The notes beneath the pieces were generated by a model. That model saw only the letters and a list, made by a program, of their open reading frames with translations, did no database searches and was not told the DNA's origin. Positions 7,684 through 15,629 of a stretch of 64,000 nt of DNA are shown here, piece by piece. This stretch comes from Fontibacillus puldeungensis (GTDB lineage Bacteria; Bacillota; Bacilli; Paenibacillales; Paenibacillaceae), in the NCBI RefSeq assembly GCF_042678945.1, contig NZ_JBHTLM010000004.1:124001-188000 (forward strand), written 5' to 3'. The translations under genes and the position numbers were made by a program. Numbering within the stretch: position 1 is the stretch's first letter; the number at the start of each line of letters is the position of its first letter.

Positions 7684-9408
7684 ATGAGTCAACTGCAAGG
7701 GGAAGTTATTTCGGCGGGAGCTCCGTCGTCCAACATGAACAACTATGAAGAAGCCTATGAAAATTTTAACTGGAACGACGTAGAAAAGCAGTTTTCTTGG
7801 TATGTTACGGGACGGGTGAATTTGGCCTATGAGGCGATCGATCGGCATGTCGATGCTGGCAAGGGGGATCGTGTAGCCCTTCGATTTAGCGATGCGGTAC
7901 GCGACGAGTCTTATACTTTTGAAGATATGCAGCAATTGACGGGCCGCTTCGCCAATGTGCTACGTAAGTACGGGATTTCCAAAGGGGATCGCGTTTTTGT
8001 GTTTATGCCGCGGACACCGGAGCTTTATGTGAGCGTGCTCGGGACGATTAAAGTCGGGGCAGTGGTCGGACCATTGTTCGAAGCGTTTATGGAAACAGCC
8101 GTAAAGGATAGGCTCGAAGATAGCGGAGCGGTTGCGCTTGTGACCACCCCATCGCTGCTGACTAGAGTAAGACGCGAGGAGCTGCCGGCGCTCCGAACGA
8201 TATTTGTAGTCGGGGAAGAGATTCCGGATGAGGCTGGAATCGTTGATCTTAAGCAGGAAATGGATAAGGCTTCGCCAGAAGCCGAAATTGAATGGGTGAA
8301 TCGGGAGGACGGACTCATCCTGCATTATACCTCCGGTTCAACCGGCAAGCCGAAAGGCGTGTATCATGTTCATAATGCCATGCTGCAGCACTATCACACC
8401 GGTAATGTAGTGTTGGACTTGAAGGAAGACGATGTGTACTGGTGTACAGCAGACCCAGGCTGGGTGACAGGTACATCTTACGGAATATTCGCCCCTTGGC
8501 TGCATGGGGTTACCAATGTGGTACGCGGGGGACGTTTTAGTCCGGCGGATTGGTATCAGACGATTGAAAAAAATAAAGTAACGATTTGGTATAGCGCACC
8601 GACCGCTTTCCGGATGCTGATGGGAGCGGGGCAGGATATGATCCAGCAGTATGATTTGTCCTCGCTCCGGCATATCTTGTCCGTTGGCGAGCCGCTGAAT
8701 CCGGAAGTCGTGCGTTGGGGAATGAAGGTGTTTAACCACCGGATTCACGATACGTGGTGGATGACGGAAACGGGCGGACAATTGATTTGCAACTACCCAT
8801 CCATGCCGATCAAGCCCGGCTCTATGGGTAAGCCTGTTCCAGGCATTGAGGCCGCTGTCATTGACGATAACGGAAAAGTCCTGCCGCCTTATCGGATGGG
8901 CAATTTGGCGGTTAAGACGCCGTGGCCGTCGATGATGCGGCTGATCTGGAACAATGCTCCGAAATACGAAGAATATTTCCGCATTCCGGGCTGGTATATT
9001 TCCGGCGATACTGCTTACGTTGATGAAGACGGGTACTTCTGGTTCCAGGGACGGATCGACGATGTCATTAACTCCTCCGGCGAGCGCATTGGGCCTTTCG
9101 AGGTAGAGAGCAAGCTCGTAGAGCATCCAGCTGTCGCAGAAGCTGGCGTCATTGGCAAACCTGATCCGGTTCGCGGAGAAATTATCAAAGCCTTCATCTC
9201 CCTGCGGGAAGGCTTCGCTCCATCTGAGGAACTTAAGGCGGAGATCGCGAAGTTCGTGAAGGAAGGGTTGTCCGCTCACGCGGCACCTAGGGAAATCGAG
9301 TTTAAGGATAAGCTGCCAAAGACACGTTCCGGTAAAATCATGCGCCGCGTACTGAAAGCTTGGGAACTTAACCTCCCAACAGGGGATTTGTCTACGATTG
9401 AGGACTGA
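7684..9408 (+). CDS. acsA: Acetyl-CoA synthetase (acetate-CoA ligase, AMP-forming)
   Basis: The enzyme makes acetyl-CoA from acetate, ATP and CoA via acetyl-AMP, allowing growth on acetate or acetoin products. The 574 residues show the ANL-superfamily P-loop-like motif YTSGSTGKPKG, the core motif DTWWMTETGGQ, the hinge region GRIDDVINSSGERI and the catalytic lysine near the C-terminus in KTRSGKIMRR (Lys551). That lysine is the residue AcuA acetylates in B. subtilis. I place the start at ATG 7684 rather than 7666 because the AAGGAGG ribosome site (7669-7675) lies between the two. The length matches the short Bacillus-type AcsA. Confidence 0.95.
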   Translation: MSQLQGEVISAGAPSSNMNNYEEAYENFNWNDVEKQFSWYVTGRVNLAYEAIDRHVDAGKGDRVALRFSDAVRDESYTFEDMQQLTGRFANVLRKYGISKGDRVFVFMPRTPELYVSVLGTIKVGAVVGPLFEAFMETAVKDRLEDSGAVALVTTPSLLTRVRREELPALRTIFVVGEEIPDEAGIVDLKQEMDKASPEAEIEWVNREDGLILHYTSGSTGKPKGVYHVHNAMLQHYHTGNVVLDLKEDDVYWCTADPGWVTGTSYGIFAPWLHGVTNVVRGGRFSPADWYQTIEKNKVTIWYSAPTAFRMLMGAGQDMIQQYDLSSLRHILSVGEPLNPEVVRWGMKVFNHRIHDTWWMTETGGQLICNYPSMPIKPGSMGKPVPGIEAAVIDDNGKVLPPYRMGNLAVKTPWPSMMRLIWNNAPKYEEYFRIPGWYISGDTAYVDEDGYFWFQGRIDDVINSSGERIGPFEVESKLVEHPAVAEAGVIGKPDPVRGEIIKAFISLREGFAPSEELKAEIAKFVKEGLSAHAAPREIEFKDKLPKTRSGKIMRRVLKAWELNLPTGDLSTIED

Positions 9409-9425
9409 TATATCTTTATTTCATT

Positions 9426-9452
9426 AAGAGGGGGCTCGTTCTCCTCTTTTTT
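9426..9452 (+). terminator. Intrinsic terminator after acsA
   Basis: AAGAGG (9426-9431) pairs with CCTCTT (9443-9448), extended inward by G-U/G-C pairs, followed by six T. Confidence 0.75.
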
Positions 9453-9540
9453 GTTTTGCCTTTTTGGCCGAGTACGTTCAGAATAGAACGGCCGTTGTTG
9501 CGCATGTGAAATTGCATGTTGGTGAAGCTCATAAAAACAA

Positions 9541-9580
9541 GAAGGGGTGTATGTTCGGAAACGAACTTACACCCCTTGCT
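9541..9580. terminator. Long hairpin after the penicillin-binding-protein gene, likely terminator
   Basis: A 10-bp stem (9542-9551 with 9568-9577), one T-T mismatch and a further 5 bp (9553-9557 with 9562-9566) around a GAAA loop. On the minus strand it is followed by CTTGTTTTTA, a moderate U tract, 10 bases past the stop. Confidence 0.65.
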
Positions 9581-9589
9581 AACAATATT

Positions 9590-12500
9590 CTATTTTTTAT
9601 ACTCCGCCGGACTAGACGCTTCGGATTCTCCAAGCTCATTGACTGCGGTAATTTTTACCCATACATTGCTTGAGTCAGTTTTGAATGAATAATGGGTATC
9701 CCCGGTGGAACCAACTTTTGAGTAGGTGCCGCCTTCGGCATCGGAGACGTAGACGTTATAGCTTGTGACAAGGTCCAGAGCGTCGTTGCCGCTCCAGTTC
9801 ACCGTAATCTCACTGTCCCCCTTCTTGACGCTTACCTGGCCTGGAGGCGCCGGAAGAGTGCCTGTTGTGCCGTGATCTCCTTGAGTATCGCCGGTACCTA
9901 TGTTTTTTTGATCGCCTTCCGAACCGTTCGTACCATCCGGCTGTACTGTTCCGCCATGTCCTACAATGGCGCTAGGAGCGGATTCTTTTCCGCTTACATC
10001 GACCGCTGTAACATAGTAGGAGGCGCTGCTGGAAGCGCCGGAATCAGTAATCGAAGTAGACTCTCCGGTGAGCGCAGCTTTACCTGTATATTGGTATTTG
10101 GTTCCGTCAACGGAGCGATAGAGGCGATAGCCAACCACATCTTTTTCACTGTTCTTATGGAACGAGACCGTAACAGAACTGCCGCCCGACGAGATGCTGA
10201 CGCTGGTAGGGGCAGATGGCGCCTTGCCGTCATCAACACGCGGATCCGGCTTATATGGAGCATCCTCACCCGCATCTTTTGGCAAATAGTAGCTTAGTGA
10301 ATTACGTTCACCCCTCATGGAGGCAAAAGCCTTCTCCAATTCCTTAACGAGCTCTGCGATTGGTTTCTCGCGGCGAACAACGACTTTCTCCTTCAACATA
10401 TCCGATGGTGTGGACTCATTAGGAACATAATTGACGCCGTTGTAGGTTACATACTTGGCGCGAATCAACACATCGTCAGGTTTGGTAGGTACGAATTTGG
10501 CGTTGAAAATATCGGTGACTAAGTTGCCAGCTTGGTACGTCAATGAAGTTGGCAGTTTTCCACTATATCCGGAAACTGTCTTCGTGACGATGCCGTTCGG
10601 TTTAGTGAATTGTTTTGTGACAAACAGATCTTTTTCATTTTCGGTAACCTCGTTCATCACAAGAGCCCATATTTTACGAGCACGCTTCTTCCCTTCATCC
10701 GAAAGTGTGTTGACTGGCTCTTTATAACCGATCCATACGCCAAGCGTCACGTCCGGTGAATACCCCATAAACCACACGTCCGCATAGTTTTGCGTTGTAC
10801 CTGTTTTGCCAACGACAGGGATCTTTCCGTAATTTCTGAAATCCTTCTTAATCGATTTGCCTGTCCCGTCCTTAATGACAGTGCGCAGCATATCGGTCAT
10901 TAAATACGCCGTTTGCTCGGAGAAGACGCGTTGCGGCTCTGCCTTATGCTTGTAAACGGCTTTACCTTTCGAGTCCACGATTTTCTCGATCATATAGGCG
11001 TCGTTAAATTCCCCGCCATTTGCAATCGAGCTGTATGCATTGGTGAGCTCTTCCACGGTCACCCCGTACTTGAGCCCGCCGAGCACACCGGTTTGTGCGG
11101 TGTAATCTTCGTCTTCAATCGTAGTAATTCCAAGTTTTTTGGTGAAGTCCCAAGCCTTATTGATTCCGATAATTTGATTGAACACCTTAAGCGCCGGGAT
11201 ATTGCGGGACTCGTTAAGCGCCGTACGAGCAGTTACCAGGCCTTTATATCCGCCGCTGGAGTTGACCGGGATATGGTATCCCTTCTGATAATCTCGCAAA
11301 ATAATCGGCGAATCGTCGATGATGCTAGCAGGCTGAATCAGCCCTTCTTCAATCGCCGGCAAATACGCTGCGATCGGCTTCATCGTGGAACCTGGCTGCC
11401 GCTTCATTTGCGTCGCATAGTTCATCTGTTCCGTGTAGAAATCACGGCCTTCGATCATGCCCAGAATCGCGCCGGTCCGATTATCGATCATCATAGACGC
11501 AACCTGCTCAAGCCCCTTCGTTTTGCTGTAAGGCGAGAAATTGTCTTTGTTATTGGATACCTTGTGCATCGAATTGTAGACTTTTTTATCGATCGTCGTA
11601 ACAACCTGATATCCACCGGTTAGCAATTCCTGCCGCGCTTCCTCAAGGATTTGCGGGTTTTTGGCCAATTCTTCTTTGGTCATTTTCGGATTGTTTAGCT
11701 GCGCGATAACCTGTGCCGCCTGGCGTTCCGTTTCCAGCATTAAATAAGGGAAGGTTTCATAGGCTTTTTTTGTTTTTGGAGCAAGCGAACCTTTGATATC
11801 AAAGGCTAGGGCCTCATTGTATTGCGCGCTCGTAATTTTGTTCTCCTCGAGCATCCGCTGCAGCACCAAATGCTGGCGTTTGACCGCCCGATTGAATGCA
11901 TTTTCGTTAAATTCCCCTTTTCCATTAAAGGCGGAATATGAGGAGGGAAGCTGAGGCAAACCGGCTAAATAGGCCGCTTGGGCGATATTTAGATTTTCCA
12001 ATTTGGTCACGTTGAATATGCCCTTAGCTGCCGCCTTGATGCCATAAACCTGATATCCATTTGATCCGTTTCCAAAAGGTACTTTGTTTAAGTAGGCCGT
12101 TATGATTTCTTCCTTGGACAAAAATCGTTCCAGGCGAAGGGCGAGCAGCATCTCTTTAACCTTGCGGTCATCCGTTCGGTCCAGATTTAGGAAAACGCGC
12201 CGAGCAAGCTGCTGGGTCAACGTGCTGCCGCCCGTTTGGACTTCCTCGTGAAGCAGTCGCTGCTTCACCGCACGCAGTGTACCTTTAAAATCAATTCCGA
12301 TATGTTCCTTGAAATGATTGTCCTCGATTGCGATAACCGCATCGATTACTGATGAGGGTATTTCCTTATAAGTGACGGGGCGTCGGTCTTCTTCCGAGCG
12401 AAGCTGCCCAATCGGTGTGCCATCCCGGAAATAGGCGAATCCTGTCATCTCATTATGATTGATTTTCGCTTCAATATCGGCACGTGATCGCACCGGATCG

Positions 12501-12688
12501 TCTTTGACGATAGAGGATACGTATCCAAATACGGCGCCTCCTGCAAAAAGAACTCCGACGAAACCGATCAGAACGAGCCAGCCCAGTGTTTTCCAGACCC
12601 AGCGGCTCTTTTTCCGCTTGTTGGCCGGCTTGTTGCTCCGGGATTTGCGCCCTTCCTTGCCGGAGTTTTTGTCGTTCTCATGAACCAT
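9590..12688 (-). CDS. Class A penicillin-binding protein (PBP1A-type) with two C-terminal fibronectin type III domains
   Basis: Bifunctional peptidoglycan synthase anchored in the membrane. Order of parts: basic cytoplasmic tail rich in K/R/N (about 1-32), one transmembrane helix (about 33-55), glycosyltransferase family 51 domain with the catalytic Glu in AIEDNHF and GGSTLTQQLAR, then the transpeptidase domain. The transpeptidase has SxxK as STMK (near 434), SxN as SRN and KTG as GKTGTTQ (near 629). Two fibronectin III repeats (about 825-903 and 946-1030) are joined by a Gly/Thr-rich linker. At 1032 residues it is longer than B. subtilis PBP1. ATG at 12688 follows AAAGGAGG, and a TATAAT lies at 12719-12714. 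It stands alone between acsA and tyrS. Confidence 0.94.
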   Translation of the reverse strand: MVHENDKNSGKEGRKSRSNKPANKRKKSRWVWKTLGWLVLIGFVGVLFAGGAVFGYVSSIVKDDPVRSRADIEAKINHNEMTGFAYFRDGTPIGQLRSEEDRRPVTYKEIPSSVIDAVIAIEDNHFKEHIGIDFKGTLRAVKQRLLHEEVQTGGSTLTQQLARRVFLNLDRTDDRKVKEMLLALRLERFLSKEEIITAYLNKVPFGNGSNGYQVYGIKAAAKGIFNVTKLENLNIAQAAYLAGLPQLPSSYSAFNGKGEFNENAFNRAVKRQHLVLQRMLEENKITSAQYNEALAFDIKGSLAPKTKKAYETFPYLMLETERQAAQVIAQLNNPKMTKEELAKNPQILEEARQELLTGGYQVVTTIDKKVYNSMHKVSNNKDNFSPYSKTKGLEQVASMMIDNRTGAILGMIEGRDFYTEQMNYATQMKRQPGSTMKPIAAYLPAIEEGLIQPASIIDDSPIILRDYQKGYHIPVNSSGGYKGLVTARTALNESRNIPALKVFNQIIGINKAWDFTKKLGITTIEDEDYTAQTGVLGGLKYGVTVEELTNAYSSIANGGEFNDAYMIEKIVDSKGKAVYKHKAEPQRVFSEQTAYLMTDMLRTVIKDGTGKSIKKDFRNYGKIPVVGKTGTTQNYADVWFMGYSPDVTLGVWIGYKEPVNTLSDEGKKRARKIWALVMNEVTENEKDLFVTKQFTKPNGIVTKTVSGYSGKLPTSLTYQAGNLVTDIFNAKFVPTKPDDVLIRAKYVTYNGVNYVPNESTPSDMLKEKVVVRREKPIAELVKELEKAFASMRGERNSLSYYLPKDAGEDAPYKPDPRVDDGKAPSAPTSVSISSGGSSVTVSFHKNSEKDVVGYRLYRSVDGTKYQYTGKAALTGESTSITDSGASSSASYYVTAVDVSGKESAPSAIVGHGGTVQPDGTNGSEGDQKNIGTGDTQGDHGTTGTLPAPPGQVSVKKGDSEITVNWSGNDALDLVTSYNVYVSDAEGGTYSKVGSTGDTHYSFKTDSSNVWVKITAVNELGESEASSPAEYKK

Positions 12689-12826
12689 GCATTATCCTCC
12701 TTTTAACAGCAACATTATAGCATAAAAAAGGGAATTTGAATGTTTTTTCAGCTTTTTTCGACCTAATACGCGGCGAGGAAGCTGTCGGAATTTTTGTTTG
12801 AAGAGCCTCCTTAGGTTCACCGGGGT

Positions 12827-12856
12827 TTGACTTATAAAATACTTCTGTGATATAAA
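12827..12856 (+). promoter_or_regulatory. Sigma-A promoter of the tyrS T-box transcript
   Basis: TTGACT (12827-12832), an 18-base spacer and TATAAA (12851-12856). Transcription would begin near 12863, just before the T-box stem I. Confidence 0.75.
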
Positions 12857-12887
12857 ATATCATAAATGCATATCGACAAAGGCTTAG

Positions 12888-13180
12888 AGAGACCAAGTAG
12901 AGGCGGAATCCCGTCGCTCAGAGAATCGGTGGACGCTGCGAACCGAATGGGCGGATCCTCTTTGAATTACCGTCTGGAGCCGTCCGGGGGAACGCGTAAG
13001 TTTCGTCAGTAGTCCGGCACCGGGATGACCGTTATGGAAATGAAGTGAAAACCGTTTTTTAGTTAGCTTTGTGTGATTTTTATGTTTAAATGATTGTAGC
13101 ACAAATCTAACAGCGGTTTTAATTAGGGTGGTAACGCGAGCAGCTCCTTCTCGTCCCTTGGGATGAGAAGGAGCTTTTTT
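12888..13180 (+). ncRNA. T-box leader, tyrosine-specific, with terminator
   Basis: A tRNA-sensing leader that lets tyrS be transcribed when uncharged tRNA-Tyr is bound. The conserved T-box AGGGTGGTAACGCG lies at 13125-13138. It is followed by a terminator hairpin (13142-13173) with a T run (13175-13180) that shares its 5' side with the antiterminator. The upstream part has the stem I features, including an AGAGA-type bulge and GGTGG. The likely specifier is the Tyr codon TAC at 12968-12970, just before CTGGAG. This part explains the whole 557-base gap before tyrS. Confidence 0.92.
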
Positions 13181-13245
13181 GCGTTCTGTTTCATAGCTCG
13201 GAAGTCGATTGACAAATCCAAATTGAATTAAGGAGGATGTACACC

Positions 13246-14502
13246 ATGAAATGGGAAGAATTAACGGTTCAGCAGCAGGAAGAAGTGGATCGCCAACTGA
13301 AAATCATCTCCCGGGGAGTTGTTGAGATTGTACCGGAGGATGAATTAAAGCAGAAGGTGATGAAATCGGTCGTGACCGGCAAACCTCTTAAGGTGAAGCT
13401 GGGGCTCGATCCGTCTGCGCCTGACATTCATGTGGGTCACACGGTAGTTATGCAGAAACTGCGTCAGTTTCAAGAGCTAGGTCATCAGGTAAAACTGATC
13501 ATCGGCGACTTTACGGGACGGATTGGTGATCCGACCGGCAAATCGGAAACTCGCAAACAATTGACAGAAGAAGACGTGCAGCGGAACGCTGAAACGTACC
13601 GTCAGCAAATCTTTAAAATACTTGATTCAGAAAAAACACATGTGCATTTCAATTCCGAGTGGCTTGCGCCGATGACTTTTGCCGATGTTGTGAAGCTTTC
13701 TGCAAAAGTAACTGTAGCTCGTATGCTTGAACGGGACGATTTCACCAAACGTTATCAGAGTGGGCAGCCGATCAGCATTCATGAGTTTTTCTATCCATTG
13801 ATGCAAGGGATGGATTCCGTGGCGCTGGAAAGCGATATTGAGCTCGGAGGAACCGACCAGAAGTTCAATTTGCTTATGGGCAGAACGCTGCAAAAAGAAT
13901 ATGGTGTGGACACTCAGGTTGCCATCATGACCCCAATTATTGAAGGGCTGGACGGCGTGCAAAAAATGAGTAAAAGCCTTGGCAACTACATCGGTATTGA
14001 TGAGGCGCCCAACGAAATCTACGGCAAGGCGATGTCCGTACCGGATGAGCTGATGATGAAATACTATGAGCTCGTCACCGACTTGTCGAACGAGGAACTG
14101 GAAGCTCTTACGGAGGGTCTAAAAGCAGGTACTGTACATCCACGTGATGCTAAGATGAAGCTGGCCTACACCCTTGTTCGGATGTACCACGGATCTGAAG
14201 CAGCGGATGCGGCGCAGGAGCATTTCGTGACCGTATTCCAGCAGCGGGCGCTGCCAGAGGATATTGAGGAGAAAGAGATCCCTGTTGCCGAGTTGGAAGA
14301 TGGGCGGAAGATTCGGGTGATCAAACTTCTGACCATACTTGGCTTTGCGTCTTCAAATGGAGAAGCAAAACGCAGTATTCAACAGGGAGCTGTTAAACTA
14401 AATGAAGAGAAGCTGACGGATCCGAACGCTGAAGTAGAACTGGCCGGTGGTGAAATTATTCAGGTGGGTAAACGTAAATTCGCTAAGCTCTCGATCAAAT
14501 AA
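13246..14502 (+). CDS. tyrS: Tyrosyl-tRNA synthetase
   Basis: Class I aminoacyl-tRNA synthetase charging tRNA-Tyr. The 418-residue protein has the HIGH-type motif HVGHTVVM, the KMSKS loop QKMSKSLGN and a C-terminal S4-like RNA-binding domain (ILGFASSNGEAKRSIQQG). I choose ATG 13246, since AAGGAGG (13230-13236) abuts the other ATG at 13237 and sits 9 bases before this one. Controlled by the T-box upstream. Convergent with rpsD, as in B. subtilis. Confidence 0.96.
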   Translation: MKWEELTVQQQEEVDRQLKIISRGVVEIVPEDELKQKVMKSVVTGKPLKVKLGLDPSAPDIHVGHTVVMQKLRQFQELGHQVKLIIGDFTGRIGDPTGKSETRKQLTEEDVQRNAETYRQQIFKILDSEKTHVHFNSEWLAPMTFADVVKLSAKVTVARMLERDDFTKRYQSGQPISIHEFFYPLMQGMDSVALESDIELGGTDQKFNLLMGRTLQKEYGVDTQVAIMTPIIEGLDGVQKMSKSLGNYIGIDEAPNEIYGKAMSVPDELMMKYYELVTDLSNEELEALTEGLKAGTVHPRDAKMKLAYTLVRMYHGSEAADAAQEHFVTVFQQRALPEDIEEKEIPVAELEDGRKIRVIKLLTILGFASSNGEAKRSIQQGAVKLNEEKLTDPNAEVELAGGEIIQVGKRKFAKLSIK

Positions 14503-14513
14503 TGCTAAAAGAA

Positions 14514-14550
14514 AAACGGCCCGAGTCGATATCGACTTGGGCCGTTTGTT
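14514..14550. terminator. Bidirectional terminator between tyrS and rpsD
   Basis: A near-perfect 17-bp palindrome (14514-14530 with 14531-14547, one G-U pair), with an A-rich left flank and T-rich right flank, ending both convergent genes. Confidence 0.88.
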
Positions 14551-14558
14551 TGTGAATA

Positions 14559-15158
14559 TTAGCGGTTGTAGAACTCGACGATTTGCTTTTCGTCGATGTC
14601 TTGCGACAGCTCCGAACGTTCAGGCAAGCGAATCAGTTTGCCTTCAAGAGCAGTGTCGTTGAATTCCAGGTAAGCTGGAAGATGTGTACGGTTTTCCAAA
14701 GCTTCTTTAACAGAGGAAAGGCCGCGGCTTCTTTCACGCAGGCTGATTACATCGCCAAGGCTTACGAGATAAGAAGGGATGTTCACTTTTTTACCGTTAA
14801 CGATCACGTGACCGTGGGATACCAACTGACGTGCGCCTGCACGGGAGTTAGCGAAGCCCAGACGGTATACGAGGTTGTCCAAACGAGTTTCAAGCATGAA
14901 CATGAAGTTTTCGCCGGCGATACCAGGCAATTTTTGCGCTTTTTCAAACAAAGTGCGGAATTGCTTTTCACCCAAGCCGTACATATGACGCAGTTTTTGT
15001 TTTTCCATGAGCTGCATGCCATAGTTGCTTACTTTTCTCCGTTGGTTAGGACCATGTTGTCCAGGAGGAAAAGGGCGTTTCAAATCTTTGCCTGTACCGC
15101 TAAGGGAAATGCCCAGACGGCGGCTGAGTTTAAATTTAGGACCAGTGTAACGTGCCAT
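14559..15158 (-). CDS. rpsD: 30S ribosomal protein S4
   Basis: Primary 16S rRNA-binding protein that nucleates 30S assembly. It binds its own leader to repress translation in Bacillus. The 199 residues start MARYTGPKFKLSRRLGISL and contain the S4 domain (ETRLDNLVYRLGFANSRAGARQLVSHGHV). This is the short form without the N-terminal zinc knuckle. ATG at 15158 is preceded by AAAGGAG. It is a single-gene transcript with a long leader. Confidence 0.97.
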   Translation of the reverse strand: MARYTGPKFKLSRRLGISLSGTGKDLKRPFPPGQHGPNQRRKVSNYGMQLMEKQKLRHMYGLGEKQFRTLFEKAQKLPGIAGENFMFMLETRLDNLVYRLGFANSRAGARQLVSHGHVIVNGKKVNIPSYLVSLGDVISLRERSRGLSSVKEALENRTHLPAYLEFNDTALEGKLIRLPERSELSQDIDEKQIVEFYNR

Positions 15159-15358
15159 TGTATAGGTAGACTCCTTTGTTTTTAAAATTTCGGTGTAGGG
15201 TTCTACTTGCGCGGGTTTTGTTTAATGAGCGAAGGATAGATAAGAAAAATACGCTCACTGACAAGAAAGTTCAGCCGCTGTCCTGTCAGCAACAAAAACC
15301 GAGAGGGTGCTCGCATGCGTTACGCCCTAATAAAGACTCTATCCAGTCTTTTTCAACA
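15159..15358 (-). ncRNA. Long 5' leader of rpsD, candidate S4 autoregulatory RNA
   Basis: About 200 transcribed but untranslated bases precede rpsD, measured from the promoter at 15365. The leader contains pairable GC-rich pieces, for example AGGGCGTAACG facing a nearby CACCCT. Firmicutes S4 leaders of this size act as translational operators. I see length and position, not a proven fold. Confidence 0.5.
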
Positions 15359-15364
15359 ATATAT

Positions 15365-15392
15365 ATTATATGAACACTAGGCCTATTGTCAA
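15365..15392 (-). promoter_or_regulatory. Sigma-A promoter of rpsD
   Basis: On the minus strand a perfect TTGACA (15392-15387), a 16-base spacer and a perfect TATAAT (15370-15365). Between this promoter and dgcP (15393-15629) I see no other clear signal. Confidence 0.85.
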
Positions 15393-15629
15393 CAAGAGCT
15401 TTTGTTTAAAAAAGGAATAATTTGTCGATAGGGCTTTTGTCCTAAAAAAATAGTTCTAAGTGAAGAATTTTTAATGCAAATCAATTTGGAAGATAGTAAA
15501 ATAAATATAGCATACAGAAGTTCATGAGAACATAACGTCAATAGTGTTTAGATGGCTGGCCTGCAGATCATACCTACACACTCGAACATCGCCGCTTTGT
15601 GAGGAGCATGCGGTAAAAGGAGCCTTTAA

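Noticed and set aside
8338..9279. 313-codon open frame on the minus strand opposite acsA
   Set aside because: It is the shadow of a strongly coding acsA; no ribosome site, His/Arg/Pro-rich nonsense composition, no motif.
10913..11623. 236-codon open frame on the plus strand opposite the PBP gene
   Set aside because: Antisense to conserved transpeptidase sequence with no start signal or family resemblance.
14583..15185. 200-codon open frame opposite rpsD
   Set aside because: Mirror of a highly expressed ribosomal gene with biased codons; no ribosome site.
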